From Bugula neritina (taxonomy: Eukaryota > Bryozoa > Gymnolaemata > Cheilostomatida > Bugulidae), in NCBI GenBank assembly GCA_964035545.1, contig OZ037768.1:2035501-2099500 (forward strand): 64,000 bases of DNA, given 5' to 3'. Numbering within the stretch: the stretch's first letter is position 1; the number at the start of each line of letters is the position of its first letter. Position numbers and translations under genes: made by a program. The notes under the pieces were generated by a model. That model made no database searches. It was not told where the DNA came from and worked only from the letters and a program-made list of their open reading frames with translations. Positions 48,955 to 60,100 of this stretch are shown piece after piece.

Positions 48955-51900
48955 ATGGCAGATGCTGAAGACTTGAACACAGGAAATGTAGACGCAGCAG
49001 AAGAGAAAGTTGAAGAAGTTGTTGAAACAACAGCCGCTACAGAAGGTGTGGCAGCAGATGAGACTGTAGTTAAAAATACAGGTGCTACAGAAGATAGTGA
49101 GAGTAAGCAAGAAGCCCCAAAAGATGAAAATACTGAGATAGCTGCAAAAGAATCTGAACAAGCAGAACCAGCTGAAGAAAAACCAGAAGGCGTAAGTAAG
49201 ATTTGCACTAAACAAATATTGTTAACAACTAATTTAAAATAGAGAATCAATTTCAAGTAGTTTAAAAACAAACCCAATTCATATAAATGATGCAGGATAA
49301 CAATCAGGAGAAAGAAAAAGAATTGACCAATGATGAGCCTGCAGTAGACGGTGGTGAGACAACTGATGTAGCTGCAGTTTCTGACAATCCACAAAATGAG
49401 GAGCCATCAGCTGAAAATATGACAGAAGAAGGTAAACCAGAAGACAATGAAGAGGTCAAAGAAGGTGAAAAGGAAGTTGTAGCTGAGGAAGAAGTTCTAG
49501 CCGAGGAGAGCCATGAAGCACCTAAAGATTCAGGTACGCAAAGAAAATTAAAAAGAAAAAGCATATATTATACGTATGCTCTATACAAATTGTCAAATAA
49601 AAATGAGTTAGTACAGCCATTCCGGATCAAGATAATATTGCCAATAAAACATTTTAGAAGCTGAAGTTAAGCAAGAGGAAGCTGCAAAAGAAAAGGACAC
49701 TAAAAATACTGTTTCTTCAGCTGGAGTTCCTCCCCCAACCACTACTCCAGCAGAAGACAAGCAAATTGAGTCAGCAGATTCTGGTGCTGATCAAAAAGCC
49801 GAGATAGAAGAGCCGACCAGCAGCCTTGTAGTCCAAGAGATTCCCTCAGCAACAGGTAAGCAGCTGCTTGAGTTTATGTCAACTGTTCGAGTTTGTGTCA
49901 ACTGCTTGAGTTTGTGTCAACTGCTGAGTTTGTATCAGCTGTGCTGTTATATTATATTAAAGTCACTCCATATTAAAATTGATAAATACCAGGCCTTGTT
50001 TTGAGCGTTTTGAGCATATATTAAGATTATTTATACTTGAAGTACTACACGTTCAGTCAGTCATAGCTTTAAACCTTGGTTAGATGTAGTACTTAGAAAT
50101 TATAGTTTATACATTGTACTTTTGTTTCTGCATTGCTTATTCGTTTATTTTTAGTGAAATTCGTTCTCCTACCAACTGCCCAAGTTGCTACAATGAAATG
50201 CGCTCTGAATCAAACTTTAAAGGAACTAAAAGATCATTTTGCAGTAGAACTAAAAATACCGGCAGATGTGATATTACTCTTGCATGAAGGTAAGTTGCTG
50301 CAATTTATCTTTTAATATATTACTAAGCACCTTTTAATATGTTATCATATTACTAACCATTGTTGTCATTCCAAAAATACTTGCAAATAAGTAGAGTGAT
50401 ACACCAATTAAAATGATGAATTCAAATAAACTGAATGAGCAAAACCTACTGCTGCCAGTTGAAGAGGCGTTTAACGATGATTGTGAACTAAGTTCGCAAT
50501 CATCTGAAGTTGACATTAGTCTCCCGGTGATACTCGAGCAAGACTCCCCTGAGCCAACTCTTGCATCATCAAATATTACTTTCCATGATTGGTCAATTCC
50601 TGATGCAACATCTGTCCACACGCCAACACAGTCTGAGAATTTGACTGTAAAGCATGAGCAAATATCACCTATAGAAAACATAGCCAGTTCAAGCTTACCA
50701 AACATTGACAAATCTCCCCCACTCGTCTGTCATGAGACTCCTAGTCAAATCAGTCTTTATGAACAGAAAAATGACAATAGCATAAAATCTGAAGCCAAAA
50801 GCAATGACAGGAATGAAGAAATAAGGCTTTTTAAAGCAACTTCAAATTTAGCCAAACTTGGTAGATTTTCTAACTTTTCATGTTATAATAAACAAGAGAT
50901 AGTGCTCACTGCCTCCTATATAAATCAAGTCAATACCCATAAGCATTTAATAATGTATTTACTATCACAGGCACCAATATTGAGGATGGGAAAACATTGG
51001 CTGACTTGGGAGTTGGTCCCAACAGTACAGTACAGCTGGAGATGCAGTCTGCAGATCCTGTAAACACTCCAATCAAAGCCTTCAGACCAAGACAGACGTA
51101 CGTCATGCCTGACGTCATAACTGTCAAGGTCGAAACAGGTAGTTTCCAAATAAATCTCTTATTGCTATCCAATCTTCATTAAAATACAATATTTATTGTA
51201 TAAACAAACTGCAAGCATATTTTGTTTCATTTGCTATAAGTTTTCAAGATGTAACTCAATCCAAGTGGCTATAAAGTCTCCCACTATTTGCTTATCTGAA
51301 CTTTTCGTTGAGAAACATACCTGTGAAAGATTTGCCTTTTAAAAGCAACTTCTTTTGCTCAATCATAAAAATATAATGGCAGACATAAAATCTACACTAT
51401 ATTTAGCAAAATTTGATTTTATGAAATTTGCTGATTGGTAGAATCATCAAATTGCGTGACATAAATCATATATTCAGCATGTTATTCTATCACCATCACC
51501 TGTGGAACTAGTATTTTTGTATTTATGTTTAAAAGATGTAAACTGAACTCTGCATTGCATTAAACTGTGGACACATTTTTTCTACCCAATTTTGTCTATC
51601 ATTTGATTTAGAACCACAAAGATACAAGGATGTAGTGGTAGAGGTAGAAAGATCAACCAGAAAGAAACCGTATCTAGGTGGTTACAGACATAAACAAACC
51701 GGAGTAGAGTTCCATCACGCATCTGCACAAACTGGTCCCAAAGCAAGAGCAATAAGCAATGTAGAAAGGTGAGGTTAGATAACTCCTAATGAAATGTCAA
51801 CAGAGAGTCAACGTGAAATTTCTTTTACAAGATGCAAATTTAACATCAATAAACAGTTTTCCGATAGATTGATGTTTAACCTACGATATTTTATAAAAAT

Positions 51901-54900
51901 AATATAAACTTTGAAAATATGAATTGAGTTGGGAAATTTATACTGAAACTCAAAAGATCACACTCAGGTCAATGTTGATATAGTGTAAATGGGGATCTAT
52001 TGTTAGTAGGTATGCTATAATGTATGTACACTATAGTGTAAGTACACATACTACAAGTATACTATAGTATAAGTATGTTACAGTGTAAGTATACATAGTG
52101 TAAGTAAGTATACTACTAGTATGCTATACTACAAGTATGCTATAGTATAAGTATGTTACAGTGTAAGTATACATAGTGTAAGTAAGTATACACACTACAA
52201 GTATGCTATAGTATAAGTATGTTACAGTGTAAGTATACATAGTGTAAGTAAGTATACATACTACAAGTATGCTATAGTATAAGTATGTTACAGTGTAAGT
52301 ATACATAGTGTAAGTAAGTATACATACTACAGGTATGCTATAGTATAAGTATGTTACAGTGTAAGTATACATAGTGTAAGTAAGTATACATACTACAGGT
52401 ATTGTCGAGATACACAGACATATCAGATGAAACATATCAGACAGCAGACTAGCGAGGATACGTACACTCAGATGACCAAAATCGGTGTGTACGTTTCAAA
52501 CATGGCTGACAAGCTTATGATTCCACGAAAATATACGACGGCAGAAGAATACCACAAGATGATTCTAGAAAAGGTTTGATTATGATACGTTTATTTTTCA
52601 CAATTTCAATACAAGTGCTGTTTGACTTAATGTATGTTTATTTTTCAAACGATAATTTTGAGATTTAGATACTCTTGAGGTTAAAAAGTAGTGTTAGACA
52701 TGAAATCACGATGTTAGCAAATTTGAAATTAAATGATGCTATAACTCTTATGGTATAAGTAGTAACGAAAGCAACACAAACTCATCGTGAACGGCCACCA
52801 TAGTTCTCTGATGCTTCGTTTAGTCTGAGTTTCTGTCTTCAGGTAATAGTCCTGCAGAAATATTGGCGACGGTGGCTGGCGATGAAAAATGTGACAAAAT
52901 TAAAAGTTGACAGGCAAAAGAGATTGGATTGGGAAAAACAAGAAGAAATCAAAAAGCGAGAAGAAAAGGAAATGAGAATAAAGAAGGAGTTTGAGAGACG
53001 AATGAATCCAAAAACCAAGGAGGACTTTGATCTGCTTTATTCTGCTCTAGAAAGTAAGTTCTTTGATCTACACTAGCTACACTTACATCTACACTAGTCA
53101 CACTTACATCTACACTAACTACACTTACATCTACACTAGCTACACTTACATCTACACTAGCTACACTTACATCTGCACTAGCTACACTTACATCTACACT
53201 AGCTACACTTACATCTACATTAGCTACACTTACACCTGCACTAGCTACACTTACACCTGCACTAGCTACACTTATATCTACACTAGCTACACTTACATCT
53301 ACATTAGCTACACTTACATCTACACTAGCTACACTTACATCTACACTAGCTACACTTACATCTACACTAGCTACACTTGCAACTAGACTATTTACACTTA
53401 TATTGGAAAATGTGAAACATTTTAATAACCAGAAACACTTCTATTTATCAATATTATACTCAGATTTTTCTCCTCAATGTAGTAGTTTTTGAGTATTGGG
53501 TGCTACAGAGAACTAGCAAGCAACTCAGATATACACATTTAATAAGAGTGAGTTGATAATAAAGTAGAGCCACTTATAAAAAAACGGATTACACAAAAGC
53601 ATTTAGCATATCTACTAGTTTGAATTACAATATCAATGTTGAGTAATTAGTTGTAACGTAGTCATAGTAGCTTTTTAATAATTAGCAGCATCAGTTAACA
53701 TTAGCACCTAGTCTTTAATAACTTTAAATTAAAACCTTCTCTTGAAGTCTTTGCTAGAGCGTGTTATGTGCAACCAACAGTAGTTCATGACTCACACCAA
53801 ACTAATAACATGAGGGCCTGTCTTTTCCAGAATGGCGTTTAGAAGAATTAGAAAAAATAGATAAGACATTGAGTGGGGCGGAGCGGAAGGCGGCCCTCTG
53901 TCAGCTGTTGGACCAGGAAACTCAGCTGATAGGATCAATTGGCAGACACAAGAAAGATGCAGACACTGATAACAGAGAGAAGATAATTCAGTCATTCCTC
54001 AATAAAGTAAATAAATATATCATAGTTTGTGACAACTTGTCTAACAACTTTACTTTTGATAGGTAAAAGCAATTCTTTTTGTTTTAAGTTTCTCAAGTTT
54101 TGAGCTTGATTGTTTCATTTTATTATCTTAAACCAAAATTGTGATATTTAAAACAATATTGGAAATTTGAAAAAAAATCACATTTTCAATATATTTTAGC
54201 ATTTTCTTATCATCTATAAACATCCTACACATTAGAAGCAATTATTGTTTTTTATTTGTTTAATGGTCTTGAGTAACTGAGTTTGTTTTATATATATTTA
54301 TCCAACTGATCAGAATATTTCTTAGTCTGACACATTCACTATGAACATAGATAGTATTCTTTCAAATGTTGAAGTTTATTTATATTACTCGAGGAAACTG
54401 AAAAAGCTATCAATTCTATCTGAATAATAGCCATTACGCGCACAAACAGTTGAAACCTAAAATATTTCTGTATGTACATAATGAAATGAAGATGAGGACT
54501 TTTGTACAACTTGATAAAAATGCATTACATCACATGCTATGTGGTTTTAGGCAGCAGCACCTAAGAAGTGGAGAGGACCTGATGGAAACTTCACACACAT
54601 GGATACACCATACACTATTAGAGCTCAGGAGTTGAGAGATATTTACAATAGTATCTGCTTCAAATACTTGACTCAAGATGAGAGACTGGATGTCCTACTC
54701 ACACTCAAACACACCGTCAAGGTGAGTCTAACTACTAATTATAACTTATCTTCTCTTAGCTATAATACATTTTATCTGTGGAAAATATTTAAAAAACCCT
54801 TTTTTAGTTTAATACTTACTCTTGAAAGCTATTACTTTACTTCATCAAAATTTTTTATATAGTCTTCCCACTATAAATATGTAAAAAAAGGTAAGCAACT

Positions 54901-56336
54901 CCAAAAAATAATATTCAATTTAGAAATAGTTCAACAATGTTTTTTTTCAAACGTAATATTCTAACAGTGTAGTGAATTACATATTATTAGGAACACGACT
55001 GCAAACTAACCCAAGAGATAATTGAACTGATAGACCGAGAGGCTGACTTGTTAATGCGGGGTGTCCGTGACTCCAACCTTGAAGGATTGAGAAAGAGAAT
55101 TGCTACACTGTTTCTACAATATATCAAGACACCAACTTTCAATCCAGAGGCTGCCAGACTCCTTAAGGTATGTGACACATAGCATTAGGTGAGTTGGCAA
55201 CGTATGCCATTAGCATTTCGTATGATTGCAGCACTCATATGATTAGTTCTAAAAAAGCACAAGTAAATTGCAAAAAGGAATTACAGTGCATATAAATACG
55301 TTGTGCTTCAGGTTCCACAAGATCCTTCAACCTTGCGTCAGAATATCTACTACTGTGCCAGTTGCAACCAGTACCTGCCATCTGTGGAGTTCCAACTATC
55401 AACCAACTCCAGAACTGTGGGGCGGTGTAGAAAGTGCCGTAATCTGGACAATGATGCTCGAACTAGGCAAGATTACAGTCATTACAGACTTATGCTGCGA
55501 GACTTGCGTCGTCTGGAAGAGTCTTATGGAGACGACTCCAAAGTTGCTTTCTTACTTCAGGTGAGCAGCCCTGAAGTGGCAATACATTGAAACTTTAGGC
55601 TATGTCAAGGTTTACATTATTGAAATAGAGCCTTCAATTAGGCGACTGGCATGGTTCTATTTGCAGCTCCGAGTTGGGGGTGATTGAGTGCAGTAGTTCT
55701 CGAGTTTGGAGTTTCATCTCCAACTCGGAGCTGCTTATAGAACTATTAGATTTGCACAATTTAAAACACTAAATTAAAATAGACTACAGTTTATTTAAAT
55801 TTCCAACTCATTAAAAATGTTAAATTTAGGAGAACGATTTGCGATATCTGGTGGAGAAGATATGGAACAGCCAGAGTATTGTAAGCGCGTGGGATGACTT
55901 GTATGACCTAATACTCGTGAGGTGGGACAAACACAGGGAGTGGTCACCATGGAACTGTGTGCTACTAACCAAAGAGGAGTCATCTGCCCATGAACGTCTG
56001 GAAACCCTGGCTGAGGTATATTTATATGACAGCATATAGCATCTTGCACAGTACAAATATCTTCTGAACCCAATCAGTTTAGAAGTGAGTTTGACATTGT
56101 GCTTGTCCTAATTACATCTACAACACGCGCCACACACTATATCTCATTACATTCATATAAATGCCGGTTACACAATGTTGTAGGGTTATGGCCGAGAACT
56201 GATACATAAAGTTCAGAGGAAACACGCGTTGGCTAGAAACTACTTTTCCCGTCTCCCTGGAATGTCTGAGCATATGAGGAGAAGAGTAGCTGAACCACAT
56301 GATGGGCCCGCAGTCGAGGGCATCTCCGTTAACTGA
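48955..56336 (+). CDS. IQUB: IQ motif and ubiquitin-like domain protein, complete, 14 coding exons
   Basis: Exons: 48955-49191, 49296-49533, 49658-49855, 50155-50289, 50971-51138, 51612-51768, 52399-52573, 52843-53053, 53831-54006, 54551-54721, 54991-55167, 55312-55560, 55830-56015, 56184-56336. They sum to 2,631 nt, about 876 residues (human about 791). IQUB is an axonemal protein tied to radial spokes and sperm motility. Domains: a long acidic Glu/Ala/Thr-rich N-terminus (1-224); a ubiquitin-like fold (about 225-295, [15 protein letters not shown]...[14 protein letters not shown]); the family block [18 protein letters not shown] and [17 protein letters not shown]; an IQ-type helix ([14 protein letters not shown], about 437-452) leading into a charged coiled coil; two CxxC pairs (YYCASC, GRCRKC, about 696-723); and a conserved end ([34 protein letters not shown]). 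The start is the first ATG after a good acceptor (TTGCTTTTTAG). Polyadenylation signal AATAAA at 56556. Divergent from DNAH12. Confidence 0.93.
49858..49945. repeat. Short 21-bp tandem repeat just after the IQUB exon 3 donor
   Basis: Four diverged copies of GAGTTTGTGTCAACTGCTT beginning 3-4 bases inside the intron. Confidence 0.7.
50395..50970 (+). other. Open, coding-like stretch inside the IQUB ubiquitin-domain intron
   Basis: About 190 codons without a stop in an AT-rich intron, rich in Ser, Glu, Asn and Pro and including [18 protein letters not shown]. It contains a possible cassette exon 50459-50860 (acceptor CTACTGCTGCCAG, donor CTTG|GTAGAT). This is 402 nt with phase 1 at both ends, matching the flanking exons 4 and 5. 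I recognise no domain. Other readings: an independent small exon, a nested gene, or an insertion remnant. Confidence 0.35.
52005..52398. repeat. About 64-bp minisatellite reaching the IQUB exon 7 acceptor
   Basis: About five copies built from AGTATGCTATAGTATAAGTA, TGTTACAGTGTAAGTATACA and TAGTGTAAGTAAGTATACAT. The unit ends in CATACTACAGGTAT, and the last copy supplies the real acceptor (TACTACAG|GTATTG), so upstream copies are decoy acceptors. Confidence 0.88.
53066..53390. repeat. 21-bp minisatellite after the IQUB exon 8 donor
   Basis: About 15 copies of CTACACTAGCTACACTTACAT, starting about 15 bp into the intron. Confidence 0.92.
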
Positions 56337-57133
56337 ATAGTTGATGTGTCAGCAGAAACTGTATTGTGACTCAGTTTAATTTTTACGTAAACTGCATTTT
56401 TTAAGCAAAGAAATGCAGAAACAAATCTAGATTCTTGGACAGTGAAATGCAGAAGGCAAAGGCTTAAAATTCTTGTTCAAATTTATGTTTAAAACAAATT
56501 AGTAGCTTTATTTTCAGAGTGTAAATATTAACATAAACTAAAACTAACATCTTTGAATAAAACATGTTTATAATTATGCAACTGTTTAGTCATGGCAGAA
56601 AATTAGTGAGTTAACATAGAGATACATTATAATATAAAATCAGTTTATAACAAGACAGGTTTTGTATCATGCAAAGTGTAGACAACTTCTATACATGTGT
56701 TGCAAAATTCATTTACATCTAATAAATCATGGCATGCAAAGCAACAATCAACTGTATATATATTTAAACAGCAGTTCAATGAACAATATTATGTAACAGC
56801 GTGCATATCAGGACCATTGTGACTTACATTAAATAAGATCATAATGTAGTTATATAATAGCAACCATCGTAGCAGCATTAAAAGACCCAATAAAAATAAA
56901 AGTAACATAATATCATAATTGTAAACAAAAAATAGATTTATGCTCATTCTAATGCATACACCATAAAATATTATGTTTTGGTGTTTAAAGTACTGTTAGA
57001 CACTCTCAGCACTACGGTGTAGCAGAGTTGTACCTATGGTTACCAATAAACAAATGTAGAACCTAGGACAGTGTGCAAAGTAGAGATGAAGGGTCGAAAG
57101 CAGTTGTGCATACCAACCAACCAAAGCGAAACT
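56337..57133. other. Convergent intergenic region between IQUB and amphiphysin/BIN1
   Basis: Tail-to-tail 3' regions of about 800 bp. AATAAA for IQUB lies at 56556-56561. On the minus strand AATAAA lies at 56507-56512 and could end the amphiphysin transcript, in which case the two 3' untranslated regions overlap. No gene is seen. Confidence 0.6.
56556..56561 (+). terminator. Polyadenylation signal AATAAA for IQUB
   Basis: A canonical hexamer about 220 bp after the IQUB stop codon; the first good one downstream on the plus strand. Confidence 0.6.
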
Positions 57134-60100
57134 CTACGTTTTTCGAGATATTTTCTGAGTGAAATTAGCAGGGAAGACTCCTTTAGACTGTGTGATTGTA
57201 TTTATTCCCATCAACCACCCATCGTCTTGTTCATCATCATTATCATACTCCACCACATTGACTATCTGCCCAGCCTCAAATGACAACTCGTCTTCATCTT
57301 CTGCTTCGTAAGGGTGGGTGGCCATCACCTACCACAAACATGTCAGTATGAACTAAAGCTATTGTTGCAGCTATTTATATTAATACAGGCTCCATCTAGC
57401 TTCTGTAACATGACACAGCTTGTGAAAACAATATTGATGCCAGGATAACACTAGCATTGAGCATCCACACGAACTGTCTTAGTTTTTAGAATAAAGCTAT
57501 ATACATTTCACAACTGATGGTACAACAACACCAGCTGTGAAGCATCATAATACTTGCTGTGTTAATTAGATGCCACGTAAGATTGGGAGTTGCCCTCCCA
57601 TCAGCTGACTAACCTGGTAGAGTACAGTGGCAGATGACAAGCTGCTATAAGATGGCTCACTGTCATCATTGGAAGTATTTTCATGCACAGGCGAGTGGAC
57701 AACCTAAAGCAATATTACATCAGGTGTTTGATTAGAATGCACGGCAGAGAAAGAGAAACCATGTTTAACATGTTGGTTGTAGAATTATACCATCTATTAA
57801 GTTGTCTAACCAGGCTGCAACTAGCAATAGGTATAAGCTGATTGGGGAGAGACAGGCAGTAACTGGGTCAATAATCAATATAACAAGACTTAGTATCAAC
57901 ACGATTTCTCAGATATAATCTTCTATAGATCATTTATTGATTCTATCAATTGACTTATTTATGGCTTATTTGAAAACAAAATAATCAATCTAAAACTAGC
58001 TATAACCTAAATATAATGTATGAGCTCTATATTCTAAACATATGGCTCTATATTCTAAACATATGGTTCTATATTCTAAACATATGGCTCTATATTCTAA
58101 ACATATGGTTTTATATTCTAAATTTAGAGCGAGATGTGTAGAATATAGAGCTCTATATTTCACACATAGAGATCAAAGTAAGCTGTAATTTAAAAATGCT
58201 AGCAGAATCTAAACTGCATGCAACATAGCAGAGGAAAGAATAGGGAGTAGAGATTCAGCTCTAAGGAGCTGGTGGTTTATTAAGTAACCCCCTGGAGTTC
58301 ATATGGAAAGGGGACATCTAGGGTTATGTGTAAAGGTGTACATATATACAGTACATATCGCAATGAGCAAGGCAAACTCACACCCACAAACCCAGCATAC
58401 ACATTGGTACAAGAGGCAAGCATACCAGTGAATGCACCTTTATTAGGCAAGCAGAAGGATTACACAAACGATACACACAAACACACTGCAGGAAAGATAA
58501 CATAGTAACACTTCTAAAAAGCTATACTTAACAGAATAAAGTGAATGAAATCTATTACAAAATACAAAGCCACCATTACCCACAGAAAGCATCGTAATCA
58601 CAATATACCAGAGCATTGAAGGCAAAGAGCTAGTAGCTAGCACCACCTTACACCACAAGTTAAACTTAGGACATGAGCCTAAGAAATGTGCAGAGAGATG
58701 TGAATTAAAGCACAGCAGTGTAGTGGCAGCGTGTAGGAATGTGAAGTAAAATCTAGCAGCAGCGGCAGCAGCATGAAGAGTCGAGTCTCTGTAGACCTAC
58801 CACAGCATCAACTGCAGCGGGTGGTTCCACAGGAGCGGGTGGTTCCACAGGAGCGGGTGGTTCCACAGGAGCTGGTGGTCCCACATGAGCGGCTGGTTCC
58901 ACAGGAGCTGGTGGTTCCACAGGAGCGGGTGGTTCCACAGGAGCTGGTGGATCAACAGGAGCGGGTGGTTCCACAGGAGTGCCGTCCTCAACTGCACCAG
59001 ATTCACCCCCCACCAACTTGTCTTCTTCAAAAGGATTGCCACTGCTAGCCTCAGGCCCAGAGTTGGGCGTAGACTCGGGCTCCTTGTCTGCTGCTGATTG
59101 ATCACCTGTGATTGGCTGGCTAGCTGCGTCTGGTGTATTCACGGGAGAGTCCGTGGCACCAGCAAAGGGATTTCCCTCGCCGTAGCTCTCGGCGCCGGGA
59201 GACTGAGGGGAGGTGAGAGGTCGGGCGGGCGGCACCCGACGACTCTCGCTCTCAGAAGTCGCGTTGAGAGACTGAAATTTAGCCAACGCATCAAAATAAA
59301 ATGCTTTAAACCAAAACAAATGATTGCATTCAACTAAAAGTTGAACTAAAACTAGCCAGTGAGTGTGAGCGGACAACTTTGATGTTGTACACTAGACTCG
59401 GACACAACAGTGATGGTAGAACTGATAGTTGAAGCTGCAGACAACAATAGAAAGTGTAACACTGAGCTCACGGACAGTGTACCAGATAGAAAGAGACTCA
59501 TTCTCCACGCATGCATCTTAATATACCTGCACACCTACTACACCAGACTACCTACCTGCGGAACTCTGGTGGTGTGCTGGCTAGCTCTCGGTGTTCCCCC
59601 GTCACCATGGTGACCATTCGACTTGGCAGGAGATCCCAGTCCTACAGGAGGAGACAACACACGTGAAGGAACACTGAGTATTAGTATTGAGAGTGTCAAG
59701 TTGGTATGTTATGGATAATTATACAATGTGGAGAGGAAGAGCATAACAGAGATAGACATGGTGAAGTACTGATGCTAGTATGACTGAATTATAGAGAAAG
59801 TTTGTGTTTGTAGAATATCAGTTGTTCAGATTATACACTCTACTAGTTATTTATTGTATATTGGAAAACATTTCAGTATATTTTAGACATTTTTACTCAA
59901 TTTCAAGTAAACTGGCTTTCCACAAACTACCTAGATGCAACTAATGCTATGCTGTAGAATTAGATATTCAGTGTTTCACCAAGCAACACCCTACTCTCTA
60001 GCCTGCCCTAACATAAGATGAGAAGATATAGTTAATGATCAGCTAATGTTTTATAATAACACTCAGCATTGTATGCATCCTCCCACTCAATACACGCTGA

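Noticed and set aside
48916-49564. Antisense open frames opposite IQUB exons 1-2
   Set aside because: They mirror the Glu/Ala-rich plus-strand exons, which have a proper start, splice sites and family context.
58773-59376. Open frames on the plus strand and in a second minus frame over the amphiphysin linker
   Set aside because: Shadows of the real linker exon 58801-59271, which joins its neighbours in phase and carries NPF motifs.
59609-59622. Palindrome GTCACCATGGTGAC as an RFX X-box
   Set aside because: It fails the RGYAAC half and lies in a coding exon of amphiphysin/BIN1.
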